Below, piece after piece: positions 21,334-32,542 of a DNA stretch of 64,000 nt. The translations under genes and the position numbers were made by a program. The notes under the pieces were generated by a model. It saw only the letters and a program-made list of their open reading frames with translations, did not search any database and was not told where the DNA came from. Within the stretch, counting starts at the first letter, position 1. Every line of letters begins with the position of its first letter. This stretch comes from Agriotes lineatus (lineage: Eukaryota; Arthropoda; Insecta; Coleoptera; Elateridae), in NCBI GenBank assembly GCA_940337035.1, contig CALNHX010001947.1, positions 1-64,000 of the forward strand, written 5' to 3'.

Positions 21334-21550
21334 TGTTCGAGTTTAATAAACAAATTCATTAAACGGTGCGACAGTGTTTATTATTATTAAAAAACGAGTA
21401 TTACACAGTTACTTAACTAACAAAAAAGCGGTTGATCCACAGGTTAAATTCTAACCACACAAAAACTCAGCGTCTACTACCAACTTAAGAAGTAAAACAA
21501 GTAACTTAAACACTAGATGTAAGCTTTGAATATTGTTGCATATTCTAATA
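21334..21550 (-). repeat. Copia 5' LTR
   Basis: 217 bp, partner of 16,997-17,213. It should hold the promoter and polyadenylation signals of the element. I cannot point to a clear TATA box. Confidence 0.92.
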
Positions 21551-21555
21551 TAACG

Positions 21556-23184
21556 TAACTATTTTTGTCACTGGCTCTCCGTCTATAGCTAGTTAGTGGG
21601 TTTACGTTATAAAGTAACTACGTTGGTTTAGGTCCGCTATTACTAGGATACCATACGACATATGCATACTCCAGTTTAGCATAGGCGTAAAAGCTGGAGG
21701 GCCAGGTCTTCCCCAGTCACGTGTAACTTCGCCCTGGAAAAACATAGGTGTTTTCTTATCAACCCAGTTAAACCCTCGGATTCTTGACAATCCACACACG
21801 TTTTTTACATTTTCTTCCGGTTTTATTATTCATTTTGGCTTCAAAAAATATTACACAGTAAATTTATTTTAATGCACAATGTGGTTTTGCCGTTTTCATC
21901 AGGATTTGATTATTACCAATTGGTTTCTAAGGACACGCCACGCCCACATAATGTATAAATGCGTTCATTTTAAAATGCAATACATGAACTGCCATTTTAT
22001 TGAAAAATAAGCATCACAAATAACAACCGGGAATGTAACATGTAATAACTCACATAGTTACTGTAAACTGAAATCTTTATATTATTTGATCAACAGAATT
22101 CCTTTCTCTGTAGAATACTGTAACAAACCGTAATAAGCTGCGTTTATAATAAATCCTATAGATTTTAATTTACCTAAATTGTCAGGAAGGAAAGAATAAG
22201 CTAGAAGCCGACATGCATAATTAACATTATTACAAAGGCAATACAAGGTTGCAATCTTTAGTATTGGGTTGAATCCGGTCGCATTGCTAGCATCAGCGGG
22301 TAAAGAATTCTATCCTCGCGAGCCAGCAAGTCCAGGAAGAAAGCTGGAAACAGCACAGTTTGCATTATCAAGAACCAACCTGTAAGAAACGTGTATTCAG
22401 AGGTTTCTCGAGAGGCGAATCGAAAAATGCAATTTGGCAAAACGGTAAAGTACGAGAAACACACGACTCATACCGAAAGAAAGTTCAAAAAGTTTCCTGG
22501 GGGGCAGAGTGACCACCGCGGAGTCAGTCTTCCCCGAGGTTCCGCTGTAATTTAATTAAGCCGCTCCCGTGCTAAAATAACTAAGTCCAAACTTCAAAAT
22601 TTACTACTTTAAAATAAGTGAAACAGTGCTGTCCAAGCCAATTCCAAAGACGCTGGGGGCATTCAAGTAACATCCTAACACTTTTCGAAATCATTAATAA
22701 ATTCGGGCGTTCCGTTAAAATAAATAATAAACCACTCCACGGTAGTACGACGGCTCTGAATACAAATCAGAAATTTTAGGGTAATTTATTAACCAAGTAA
22801 CTGCAGGGTTGCCGTGATTATTCGGTCCTTCCAAGATGAATTTATGTTATAAATCTAAGCGTAATTGACGAAACATTTTTATGAAGCTATCCGTTAAATG
22901 ATCACTGATCAGATAGTGTGAAAATCAATTGTAATTGATCCGAATTTTTAGTTTCTTTTAATCTAAGTCCATTTATCTTTTGTGTTTTATTTAACCAAAA
23001 TCTCAGCTTTACAAACCCTACGTCACTAATTGTGCTCAGCAGATGCGTTACAACCCCTACGTGCAAATAGTGGTCTACGGGTTTGAAAACAACCCCTATA
23101 TCACCGAAATGGTGCAGCACATTACAATACATCTTTCTTTTACCTACTCAGTAACTTTTCTATATTGCATTTTAAAATAAACGC
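21556..23184. other. No gene
   Basis: Short open frames (21,602-21,799, 22,258-22,464, 22,902-23,132) have no recognisable motif. A slightly GC-richer patch at 22,470-22,570 contains CCTGGGGGGCAGAG and CCCCGAGG but shows no repeat partner in the window. Confidence 0.45.
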
Positions 23185-23192
23185 ATTTGCAC

Positions 23193-23887
23193 TAGTGATA
23201 TCAAAAAAGTAACTATTCGGTACACGAGTACTCGTTACCCATCAAGATCCGAAGTAACGGATATCAATTTGCAAAAGTATTCGTTACATTTTGAAAACAG
23301 TTACTATAGTCACTGAGTAAACAAGTACTTGTTCACTCAACGTTGCAGTTTAACCAAAGAGTATTTAGTTTAACCTTGCTTTTTATTTCTTTGCTTAAGT
23401 TTGAGATTGTGTTTAAAATTAGAATGCTATCTGAAAACATACGAGTTTCATGAAAATATTTTTACGCAATAGGCACATTCGAACAGCGATTGGCGTTCTT
23501 AGGTAGGTTGCCATCACCTGTTTTTTTTTCATAAGGTTACTTAGAAAACGAAATAAAAGCAGACCTCTAACCAGGTTGTTTTCCCTAACACCTCTTTTAT
23601 ATATTAAATGCGTAACAAATGCAACTGCTGATGTTACGTGTGCATAAGCCATAATCGCAATGCTCAGTTCTGAGAAATAGAGAAGTAAGCATTCAGTTTT
23701 GTTTGTTTAAGTCAGCTTTCGCAGCTCCGCCTGAGTAGAGTACTCGATACTCTATCTGAGTTGCGACGGGCGATGGCTTTAGAATAAACGAGTAGGTACT
23801 CGGTAACGAATACAAAGTAACGGATACTACAACGAAAAGTAACGAATAGTTACAAGTACCGAAAAGTAACGAAAGTTGACATCACTA
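23193..23887. mobile_element. hAT-type MITE, 695 bp
   Basis: Ends are TAGTGATATC at 23,193 and GACATCACTA at 23,887, with subterminal AAAGTAAC/GTTAC motifs repeated in opposite orientation (for example AGTAACTATTCGGTAC and GTACCGAAAAGTAAC). Both flanks are ATTTGCAC (23,185-23,192 and 23,888-23,895), a perfect 8-bp TSD. The minus-strand open frame at 23,419-23,652 has no transposase feature. Confidence 0.9.
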
Positions 23888-23895
23888 ATTTGCAC

Positions 23896-25130
23896 ATGGT
23901 ATGAGCGTGGCGTATCCCTAGAAATGAATAGATAACAATAAAATTCTTATGGAAACGGTAAGACTACATTGCGTCTTAAAATAAATTCACTGTATAGTCT
24001 AAAAGATGAAGAAAGTATTGTAATCGAGAAAAAATCACCTGCCAAAATTTCTTCAGATCTCCACGCTGCATGTCTCTAGATGACGATAAACAGGTTTTCT
24101 CAATTCCGCTTGTCTGTCTGTTGCCGGTATAACTCAAAAACTATTTATTGAAGAAATACAATATTTTGCATGCCGTTTATATGCCTTCCTGGCATGAAAC
24201 CGAGAAAACTTCGGTAAAATATATACAGGGTGAGCACATTAAGCAATAAATGGTTGCCTATCTTTGCTTTAAATCAAGAACTCGTACTTAAATGAAAGTA
24301 ATATTTTCCATATAGATCAGGATTTTGCTATTGGCGAAAAAGGGAATATTTTGGGCCCAACATGTACAGAATGGGCGCTTTCAAATAATAAAATGGTGTT
24401 TATTTTTAATTTAAATGAGAAGTAGATAAAAGTGATAATTTACACATACCTTTATCTTTACCATTGACAAAAATGGGACCCAATAGAAACAGGGTAAATG
24501 TTGTAAATGTGAAAAAAGGGTCAACAATAAATGCATTTTATTTAAGACAGCCGCATCTCACCAATACGAGGAACCCTCAGTGGCCGAGTGCAGCAAACAG
24601 GCTGTTAACTTGCGGGCTGCCGTCAAGCCTTGAAATCGCTTTCGCTTTCGAATACCACTTCTAGTAATATTTTGTATATTTGAAAATTTATGTAATTTGC
24701 ATTACCAACTGTTTACTTTTATTGTTTCAGTATTATTACGTACGTGAAGATATTTTTACTTCTATTTTCCTTTGATTTTTGAAATGCTTTTAGTTTCTCT
24801 TCAGTCGTCTATAAATAAAAGATCAATTTATGTGTCTATATCAAGACAATTGCAATTATTGTAAGTACTTGAGTATTAACTGCTACCTAGGGTCATCTAG
24901 CTCATATTTATGGAGACTTGCTATCTAGATGTTTGCTTTGCCTAAAGAGTTCACTTTATCACTTTGAAGGGTACAATCCAGAATTTTATGTTTAGTAGTA
25001 TTTTATGTAGCAAAGAGGATTTGGTGGTGATCACAATAGCAATGAAAGGAATATTGATGTTTTCAAGAAACTTTTCACTTAAACCGTAACTGAGAAAAAA
25101 TTAGAAAGTGATGTTTAAAAAAAAGGTACT
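23896..25130. other. No gene
   Basis: Nothing supportable apart from a TATACAGGGTGAGCAC motif near 24,222, which resembles the start of a TA-flanked TIR element, but I found no matching far end. The plus-strand open frame 24,464-24,664 has no domain. Confidence 0.45.
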
Positions 25131-26700
25131 TCAATAAGTTGCCATAGGTAGTCTATACATTCTTGCATATTGTTTATGTTCTTCCAGCATTTTCCATAAT
25201 TCTTCTGGACTTTCTGTGATAAGGACTATATCGTCGGCAAAACGTAGGAGGTGGTTTAGTTTCTTGCCGTCGACTAGTATACCCCTATTATGCGATTGCA
25301 GATGTTTGAAAGCTTCCTCGAGGGCTAAATTAAACAGTTTGGGTGATGCAGTGTCCCCTTGTCTGATCCCTTGTTCGATATTTATTCTTTTTTGTGTTTT
25401 AATGTAATTTGATCGTCGATGTTGCTTTCTCATATATATTTATGCTTTATTAGTTCGGTATATCTGTGATCAATTCCTGCATTTTTAAGCTGTTTATGAT
25501 TATCCAATGTTCTACGGAATCGAATGCTTTATAGAAATCTACGAAAGCAAAGCAAATGTTAAAATGATACTTTGTTGTTTTCTCTGTAAGTAGGTATTCT
25601 CATAGTAAGGAGGTGGTCACATGTACTGTATTCCTTCCTGAATGCAGCTTATACTACAGGCTGATATTCATCTAGGTTATTTGTAAGCCGGTTAGTTAGT
25701 ACCTTAGTAAAGAGTTTATAAGTTTGTGACAATAGACTGACCGACCTGTAGTTTTCCAAATTTCTTATATAAGAGAATTGCCTTGTTCCAAGCGTCCGGT
25801 ATCTTTCCTTCTTTTGTGCATTCATTAAATAATTGACATAGTTTTTGGATAATCTCTTCGCCCCCTTCCTTTAACATCTCTATGGCTATACAGTCTTATC
25901 CAGGCGCCTTGTTCTTTTTCATAGCGTTTAATGCTAATTTCACTTCTTTATTTATATCCGGTTTGTCCTCAGATCCCACGTTTAGTACCTTTGTTGTACA
26001 TGATTTATATTCTGGATCTTCATTTAGGTGAGAAGTGTACCTGTCTTTGTAGAATTTTTCCGTAGTTTCCATTATTTTTTGTCTGTCTTTTGCCTCTTCT
26101 CGGTTTTTGTTTTTTAAATTTATGATTTTTGGTTTACCTTCAGAATTGCTCAAACATTTTAAATTTCTGTTCTCTTCGATGGCCTTTTCTATCTCTGATT
26201 CGTAATATTTTTGTAAATCTTTTATTATCAATTGTCATGTTTCTTTGGACATTTTTCTAAGTTCTTCTGTTTGAGTTTCTCTAGATAGTTTATTTCCCTG
26301 TTTTATTTTATCTCTTGTTATCTTGCTTAATTTTTAAGTTTTCATATTTTCTTTCTTTTGCTACTTTCTGTGCCGCTTCTTCCAATGAAGTTCTCATATT
26401 CTTTGCTAGGTGTTCTAAATTTGAGGAGTTTGTTCTACTTTTGTGTTGTCTTAGATTGCCTTGTAGTTCTTCTCTGTATCTCTCTTTGTTTTCCTTCAGT
26501 TTCCTTATGTTTATTTTTATATGTTTTTTCTTTTGTGTTTGTAAGGGTCTTGAGCAGTGTTTTATTTCTATTTTGGCTCTTATTATTCTATGGTCGCTAG
26601 ATATTCTAAATGAATTTAAAACGCTGACACCTTTTACTACCTATATGTTTTTGATCTGCTATGATATAGTCTATTTCGTTTTTCGTCTGACCACACACAT
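25131..26700 (-). pseudogene. RTE-like LINE, endonuclease end to RT, decayed
   Basis: Reading the minus strand from 26,700: an endonuclease C-terminal signature (TKNEIDYII-like) and SDH region near 26,690-26,580, a long Lys/Glu-rich linker, then MKKNKAPG (block 26,231-25,896), the usual lead-in to the RT domain. The next RT part (about 25,890-25,440) is out of frame but still recognisable. Block 25,433-25,131 has IEQGIRQGDTASPKLFNL and the catalytic LRFADDIVLITES box. The thumb and 3' end are missing. Several stops and frame changes; a dead, truncated copy. The RTE clade is inferred from the GIRQGD...SPKLF and FADDIVLI forms. Confidence 0.82.
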
Positions 26701-26734
26701 AACACATCAACATACATTGGATATTCATTAATTA

Positions 26735-28490
26735 TTATGTATAGATATCCATAATATTCATTAGATATCTGTAGAGCTCTATTAGATATCTATAATACAT
26801 CCAGATGTCCGCTTTATATCCAGGATTTCATAAATATATATATTGTTATAATACATGATATGGGCAGAAATCATAATAAAGGAATGTTGAAAATTGAACG
26901 AATAAATTTGGACAGTTACAGAAATTGAGTCTTAATAGATATAAAATTTAAAAATTAATTGATGAAAAACAACTCTGGTTGCGTTATTCATTGGGATTCA
27001 TAAAATACTGGTAGGCTGATTTGAATGCATTGAAATTAATAATTAAGGAAAATAAATTCAAACTAAGGTTACATCGACAATTGTGTTTGTTAAGCAAATT
27101 ATGTATTGTTATTATTTAAATTAATTAAATAGTGTGCATAAATAATGGTTACTAGTAGATAAGAGAAATTTGTTTATAAAAACAGTTACCTAAACAGTAC
27201 TCACAAAAGCAGATGTAATAAAATTTCTGGAAAATTTAATATTGAAAATAAATTGAATTTCTGCATAAATTGTTTAAATATAATATGGTATTGTGAATAG
27301 TATCACAAGATGCAAAGATAAACAGTTATTGTAATATTGGTTTACAAGAATTAATAAGCATCGATGGATAATGGATTTATTTTATTAAACTACAAATAAG
27401 AAGTAATTTCATATTGGTTGTTTGTGGAATTGGATAGATACTTGGTGCATGGAGTTTGAGCCGTCAGCGTACCTGAAATAAATGGGACAAAGTTAATATT
27501 TGAAAATTAATAGAAGGAGAGTAACTTACCAGAATAATAGTTCGTGTGAAGAGCAGATCTAGGGGTTGCCAGTACCAGATAGCAGGACTGTGGACTGCAG
27601 CAGCGACCAGGACGAGGTTTTGGAAGCAGATAAGTTGTTTGGACGTGAACGAGCAAGTAGGACATTGCTAAGATTTGGATTGATGGTGCAGACATACAAG
27701 AGGAGCCAATAGCTGTGATGGTTGTACCAGAAAGAGCAGTAGCAGCTAGGAGAAGTGTTCTTTTTCAGTAAATCGCAGAGCTAAACGTAGGAGCTTGTTG
27801 TGACATCGGAGACTAGCAGAACAGTGAGTGTTGTTCGTGGTAAGGACATAAGCAATAAAAAACAGGTTTGTTAGATTAAGTTGACATCGAAGTCTTGAAT
27901 AACTGTCAATTTTGAAAGCAAGTAACAAAAACTGAAGCAATAATTATCTAGTAGAGTCAATTAAAAGTAAACGTCAAATGTAAAAGCACAATTGTCAGTA
28001 CACCTTGGTGTAGTAAATTTGAAAAGAAAAATTTTACATTTAAACATTAAATTAATTCAAAGAATTTGAGGTTATAAAGTTTCATTGCTACAGTAAATAG
28101 CATACTAGATTTGATAAACCCAGCCCGAAGAGATAAGAGGTCTTGATTATAGTAGATATCATTGTGATATAAAAAGAAATACATTGAAGGCATAGTTTCC
28201 ATAATAGGGGCTATATAGCAATATATTTATATAGACATCCATTAGATATCTCTTTAGATGTCTAGGAGATATATTACAGCTGTATATGTATATTCCTAAC
28301 ATCCATTAGATATCTGTCGAGCTTTTATTAGATATCCATAATATATTCAGATGTCTATTTTGCATCCATGATCTCATAGATATAAAGAGACATCTACTAG
28401 ATATCTCTTTAGATGTCTAGGAGATATCTTACAGTTATATATGGATATCTACTAGATATCCTGTTAAAACGTCCAAAGATATATACTTGG
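26735..28490. repeat. Interrupted tandem array of about 162-bp units
   Basis: Units are built from TTAGATATCT, TTAGATGTCTAGG, TCCATAATAT and CATCCAGATGTC or ATTCAGATGTC. On the right, the unit starting near 28,228 (GACATCCATTAGATATCTC) recurs near 28,390 (GACATCTACTAGATATCTC). On the left, 26,745-26,845 corresponds to 28,293-28,385. About 1.35 kb of unrelated sequence (about 26,845-28,210) separates the two parts. Confidence 0.65.
26845..28210 (-). other. Unclassified insert in the tandem array, with one intron-like segment
   Basis: The ends are weakly inverted (ATATATTGTTATA at left; TATATAGCAATATA at right), which suggests insertion, but no TSD is certain. On the minus strand 27,530-27,473 looks like a 58-bp intron: GTAAGTTACT at the donor, a pyrimidine-rich stretch and TTTATTTCAG at the acceptor. 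The neighbouring minus-strand open frames (27,507-27,695 and 27,746-27,940) have no domain I recognise. This could be a small transcribed unit or chance. Confidence 0.3.
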
Positions 28491-28501
28491 CATTTCAAAT
28501 A

Positions 28502-28738
28502 CAGGGTGTGTATAAATTTTCGAAAAGATACGCTTGCCGATATTCTTCATAATATTCCGAGTCGAAAATCTTAATGTTAAAATGTTAGATTGGTGTTCAT
28601 GCGCCTTCATGAGCGAAGCACATAAAAACCTGTTTTATTCAGGTGAAATATCACTTCTGTTTTTAGTATTAAGAGTATCGACTTGGAATACAAGGAATAC
28701 TGCCATTTGTAGTTTTTCGCTAATTCATACACACCCTG
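28502..28738. mobile_element. TA-flanked MITE, 237 bp (CAGGGTGTGTAT ends)
   Basis: CAGGGTGTGTATAAATTTTCG at the left pairs with CGCTAATTCATACACACCCTG at the right, with a TA on each side (28,500-28,501 and 28,739-28,740). The TA duplication and end type fit a Tc1/mariner-mobilised MITE. The open frame 28,534-28,743 inside is accidental. Confidence 0.85.
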
Positions 28739-28740
28739 TA

Positions 28741-29642
28741 TAAATGTAGGATGATACAGGAATATAAATAAAAATCTGCATGGAAATTAACTGTATATTG
28801 TACGGAAAAATATCTCATTCACAAATTGTTATAAATTTTTAGTGTATTATTATTGAAGACTAACTTTTATTATCCAATGTTTTAGTTACTTCTTCTTGGC
28901 AAGGATGAGTTCTAGTTTTGTAAGAAAAACGCATTCGACATATTAAATATACAAAGCTGGTTGAAATATCTACCTCTGATATTCATGCCGTTTTGGTGCA
29001 TGCTGCATGGCGTAGCCAATTTTTTATACTTAAAATTATGTCAGCCACAGTATCTGTAGTTCCATTGAGGCTCTTATGTACAGCATCTGCAATAAATTTC
29101 AAGTTTCAGATAATGGTTACATAATAAATAACAACTGAGGTTTATGTTTTATCCAACAAATTACATATCTCATCGGGTGTAAGAGATATTGAGGAATTCG
29201 TGAAAACACAGTTTACCCCCTTTCACCCCATTAAAGGTAAATTTTAAAAAATCCTTAAACCCCTTTCTAGATATTTTAAAAATACATTTATATGCCAAAA
29301 AAGAATGTTTTAACTCAAGAAACATAGGAGGTACGAAGGCTTCTTTAATTCACCCTGAATCCATATTTGCACCTTCAGGGGTAGATTAGGGCAAAATCCG
29401 GAAATACGTTTCTAGGCATTTGCATTAAAAATCTTTGTAAGTAAACACAAAGTCGATATCTCATCGGGTGTAAGAGATATTGAGGAATTTGTAGAAACGC
29501 ATTTTTCCCCTTTTCACCCCCTTAGGGGTAGAATTTCAAAGAATCCCTTCTTAGCACTACCTTACATAACAAATTGAATCTTCCATCCAAATTTCAACTT
29601 CGTAGTACCAGTGGTTACGGCTCTGCGTTGATTAGTCAGGGT
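28741..29642. repeat. Gene-free stretch with a direct repeat (ATCTCATCGGGTGTAAGAG)
   Basis: The block ATCTCATCGGGTGTAAGAG, ATATTGAGGAATT, then CCCCTTTTCACCCC and AGGGGTAGAATTT occurs at 29,166-29,290 and again at 29,459-29,560. Between them is a related TTCACCCTGAATCC/CTTCAGGGGTAG block. It looks like an internal fragment of an insect repeat; no ends or coding sequence were found. Confidence 0.5.
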
Positions 29643-30392
29643 TGTGAATTTCCTTTATATATGTATAGATTAAAAACAGGCAGCTTCGCAAGCTACTAGC
29701 CGCGAAAGATTTTGGGGCTCAGTTCTGGAAGACGTTGAACGCGTATCTGGAGCTTCGGCCGAGAAGTTCCTACAGCCGTCGGTGGTAGTTCTGGACGTCA
29801 AACAGCGCCGCTCCCACGGGATCAAAATGCCAAACCTCTGGGCTAAATACACCCCACAATGCGGTACCTTCTTGTGCCCTAACTAAGAGCTGGCGACAAG
29901 GGAAAGCGGTTCCGTGGAGGCTTGACAGATCGCCTCGCGAGACCTGCAGCACGTGGCCATAAACTCAGAACGAATTCAAGACAACTAACACATTTTTGCC
30001 TGGTACGGCTTGCCGTAAGAGGAAAAAAGAAGGTTCTAGTAGAACACGCAAGGACAGGCTTCCTAACGCGAAATAGCTACTCATCCCAGGTGGTTTTTGG
30101 GCACAAAAAGAACAGCTCGAGCGTGCAATCACTAACAAATTCGCCAGAGCGAAGGGAACATCGTCCTTAAATTAGTTCGAGGGCTCAAATCCACGAAGAC
30201 GTGAGGGTTTACGTAACTTCACCACTTCCAGCCAACCAAAAACCCTATACAAGCATCCCCAAACTAGTGAATTACACCTTTTATGAACTGCTCGCTTCCA
30301 GTTGCTAGCGAAGGAAGAGCCAAATGTCAGTGCGCGGGAAAAATAATATTCGAATTCGAAATTACGACAGGCGGCGCATTCTACACGTAACA
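29643..30392 (-). other. GC-rich block ending next to the D1 copy 2 flank; possible LTR
   Basis: About 750 bp with much higher GC than its surroundings. On the minus strand it begins TGTTACGTGTAGAATGCGCC, a start seen in some insect LTRs. It stops exactly where D1 copy 2 begins (30,393). I could not find the other LTR end or a TSD, and no open frame (29,670-29,952, 29,922-30,170, 30,172-30,393) has a domain. It may be a solo LTR, but this is inference. Confidence 0.35.
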
Positions 30393-30416
30393 AATGGTTT
30401 GCATTTTTAACAACAA

Positions 30417-30966
30417 CTGATTGGCGTTTTACAGCAGGAAAATGCGGACATGAGAAATAAAGTCACTACTTTGAATTCCCGTATGCTAGAGTTTGAGCAA
30501 TACTCCCGTTTGAAGAATGTGGAGATAGTAAATGTTCCGGAAAGATCTGATGAAAATGTCCGTAATATTGTTGAAAAATCTGGAGAACTCATTGGTTGTA
30601 CTATCCTAAGAACTGATATTGATGCTGTGCACCGTGTTGCCGCACAGTCGCCTGTCAAAGGCCGCCCGCGCAACATTATCGTCAATTTTTTTTCTCGACT
30701 TAGGAAAGATTCTTTCATCGCTGCGGCCAAGGCTAAGAAAACCATCTTAGCTGATGCAATCATCCCCGACTTAAACGGGCCACCACCTAAAGTCTACATC
30801 AACGAACATTTGACGTCCTTTGACAACATCTTTTGAAACGCGTTAAGGAAGCTGCAAGAGTAAAATCGTACAAATACGTCTGGATTAGAAATTGCAAAAT
30901 TCATGTTAGGAAGGATGACGGAGCCCGCGTCAAAGTTGCTGTTAAGCCATTTTGCCGTCGGCAGTA
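30417..30966 (+). pseudogene. Element A ORF1 protein, truncated and frameshifted
   Basis: The in-frame sequence begins LIGVLQQENADMRNKVTTL, part of a coiled coil, and runs into an RRM-like core (RLKNVEIVNVPERSDENV, then IDAVHRVA, GRPRNIIVNF). The frame reading from 30,450 stops at 30,836. One base out of phase, the coding sequence continues as KRVKEAARVKSYKYVWIRN and KIHVRKDD and ends VKPFCRRQ at 30,966. Such ORF1 proteins bind element RNA. The N-terminal part (often a zinc knuckle or PHD) is missing because of the 5' truncation. Confidence 0.75.
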
Positions 30967-32542
30967 ATTTGAATTACATTTCACGCCTTTAGGGCCGTTT
31001 AGTTATATCGAAAACCTATTTTTAACTTTTTAGTCACAAACGCAAGCTCATTCCGTGCTCATTCGTTTCCGAGTACCCTGTATGTAGACGCGCTTGGATC
31101 TTTTGGAACACCCTTTTGAACGTGTGTGACTGCGAGGCCTCGCGTTTTCTTTGTCACCGGAACGTATTTGTTTTATTGGGCGCATCGCCATTGGCTGTCG
31201 AGAGTCACGTGGTAACGCCGTTTTGGCTCACGCCACTTCCGGCGTCGTAACGCTTCTTGCTTGGCAGTTCAGCTCAGGCCGTTGATCAAGGAGGTCGGCA
31301 GGAAGCTCTTGTGTGTGACACACGTGTCGTTTTGTGAGCGCGTTTTCCTTGGCGTTGTTGTTGAGGGCTACGTCCGGCCATGTCGTGAAAAGAAGTGGTT
31401 CTTTCATTCCTACAAGTTGTTGGAGACTCGCTGCAGGACGTGAATAATGCCCATACGTTTATGTCACACCAATCCCATGTGAGTGGCTACATTGAAATAT
31501 TACGCCATTATTCGGCGGAATCTTTGCCCAAGGAGATGTGCTTGCAAATGCAGGTGCTACTGACTGCCACCCGTACTGCTCAGGAGAAGTCCAGAATAAA
31601 TACCAGGTACCATTTAAAGAGATTATGTAACTTAGTGACCCCTTTTACGCGAATGTGCCGTGTAAGCGATGGACTTTGATCGCATTCATTCAGTAGTACA
31701 TTCTTGGTTTGTAACTGTGCAAACATTGACTTTCACTGCGTTGCTAATTTTAGGGGTTTCGAACGCTTTCTTGTAATATTCTATTTGGATATTGTTTTTG
31801 TGTGTAACATTTGTACGCTTTAGTTATAGTGCGATTACCTCCAGCTGGGGTTTACGTTAAGCCCTAGGTTTAGTATGGTGACCCATTCGTTGCCTGATCC
31901 TGTATAACGTCATTCAATAGACAATTGTGCAAGCGCGGGGCTTATTACTGTGTACAACCCCAGCATGCTTTACTTTTTTTTCAGAATAAACAGCTAGTGT
32001 CACGATTAGATGTACGACGACCTCTGAGTAGTGGAGTGTGCAGGTAAGTGGAGCGGCCGCCCTCGCAGTGGCAGCACAAACCCGAACTAACGATTCAAAC
32101 CTCAAATTATCGATTTTGTCATCCGAGTTCGATACTTCTCGAGTACCCTTATCAAGTAGTAACTAGCGTACTTGTTGCCTCGTCTAACCGTCCAAGCCCG
32201 GTTACCCGAGCCCATTTAAAGTCAGGTTTGGTGGTGCCCTTATAATTTTGACGTACCCTATATATGCCTCATCACGCTTTCTCAGAACGTATCGTGTGAC
32301 TCACACCCGACTCCCTGAGCGTTCCAGCCGTGGCTTTTAGTCTGTTTTCAGCAAATCTCAGGGCAAGTGTGCCAGTTTTCCAGGACTGATTCCGTGGTGC
32401 GATGCTCACGTTGGGTGGGTGTCGTAAAGTTGTTTTAATACTGTAACATTGTCTCCTCTGAATCCGAAGTGGCTAATATGTAACCGGCAACGGATCTATT
32501 TATGGTAATTTAATATTTGTTGTTACTTCTTCACTTCTCATT
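30967..32542 (+). other. Unexplained 1.5-kb stretch between ORF1 and ORF2 of element A
   Basis: Far longer than a usual ORF1-ORF2 spacer and richer in GC and CpG than the LINE itself. It holds CACGTG (31,205) and CACTTCCGGCG (31,233) promoter-like motifs. A 94-codon open frame at 31,395-31,679 (with SHQSHVSGYIEILRHY) is not recognised. Either the LINE has a long spacer or another element is inserted here; I found no LTR, TIR or TSD that settles it. Confidence 0.4.

Larger units (their letters stand above)
16997..21550 (-). mobile_element. Complete Ty1/copia LTR retrotransposon
   Basis: A 4554-bp element on the minus strand with two 217-bp LTRs that differ at one position (GAACG against AAACG near 17,054 and 21,391) and a 5-bp TSD TAACG at 16,992-16,996 and 21,551-21,555. 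Order in sense direction: 5' LTR, primer-binding site, Gag, protease, integrase, reverse transcriptase, RNase H, a purine tract GTGGGAG (17,214-17,220), 3' LTR. Integrase before RT is the copia order. The near-identical LTRs mean a recent insertion. The one obvious lesion is a frameshift in integrase near 19,350, which separates two long frames. Small differences between the LTRs could be assembly or allelic. Confidence 0.95.

Noticed and set aside
26315..26731. Plus-strand 138-codon hydrophobic frame
   Set aside because: Antisense of the Lys/Glu-rich linker of the RTE-like LINE on the minus strand.
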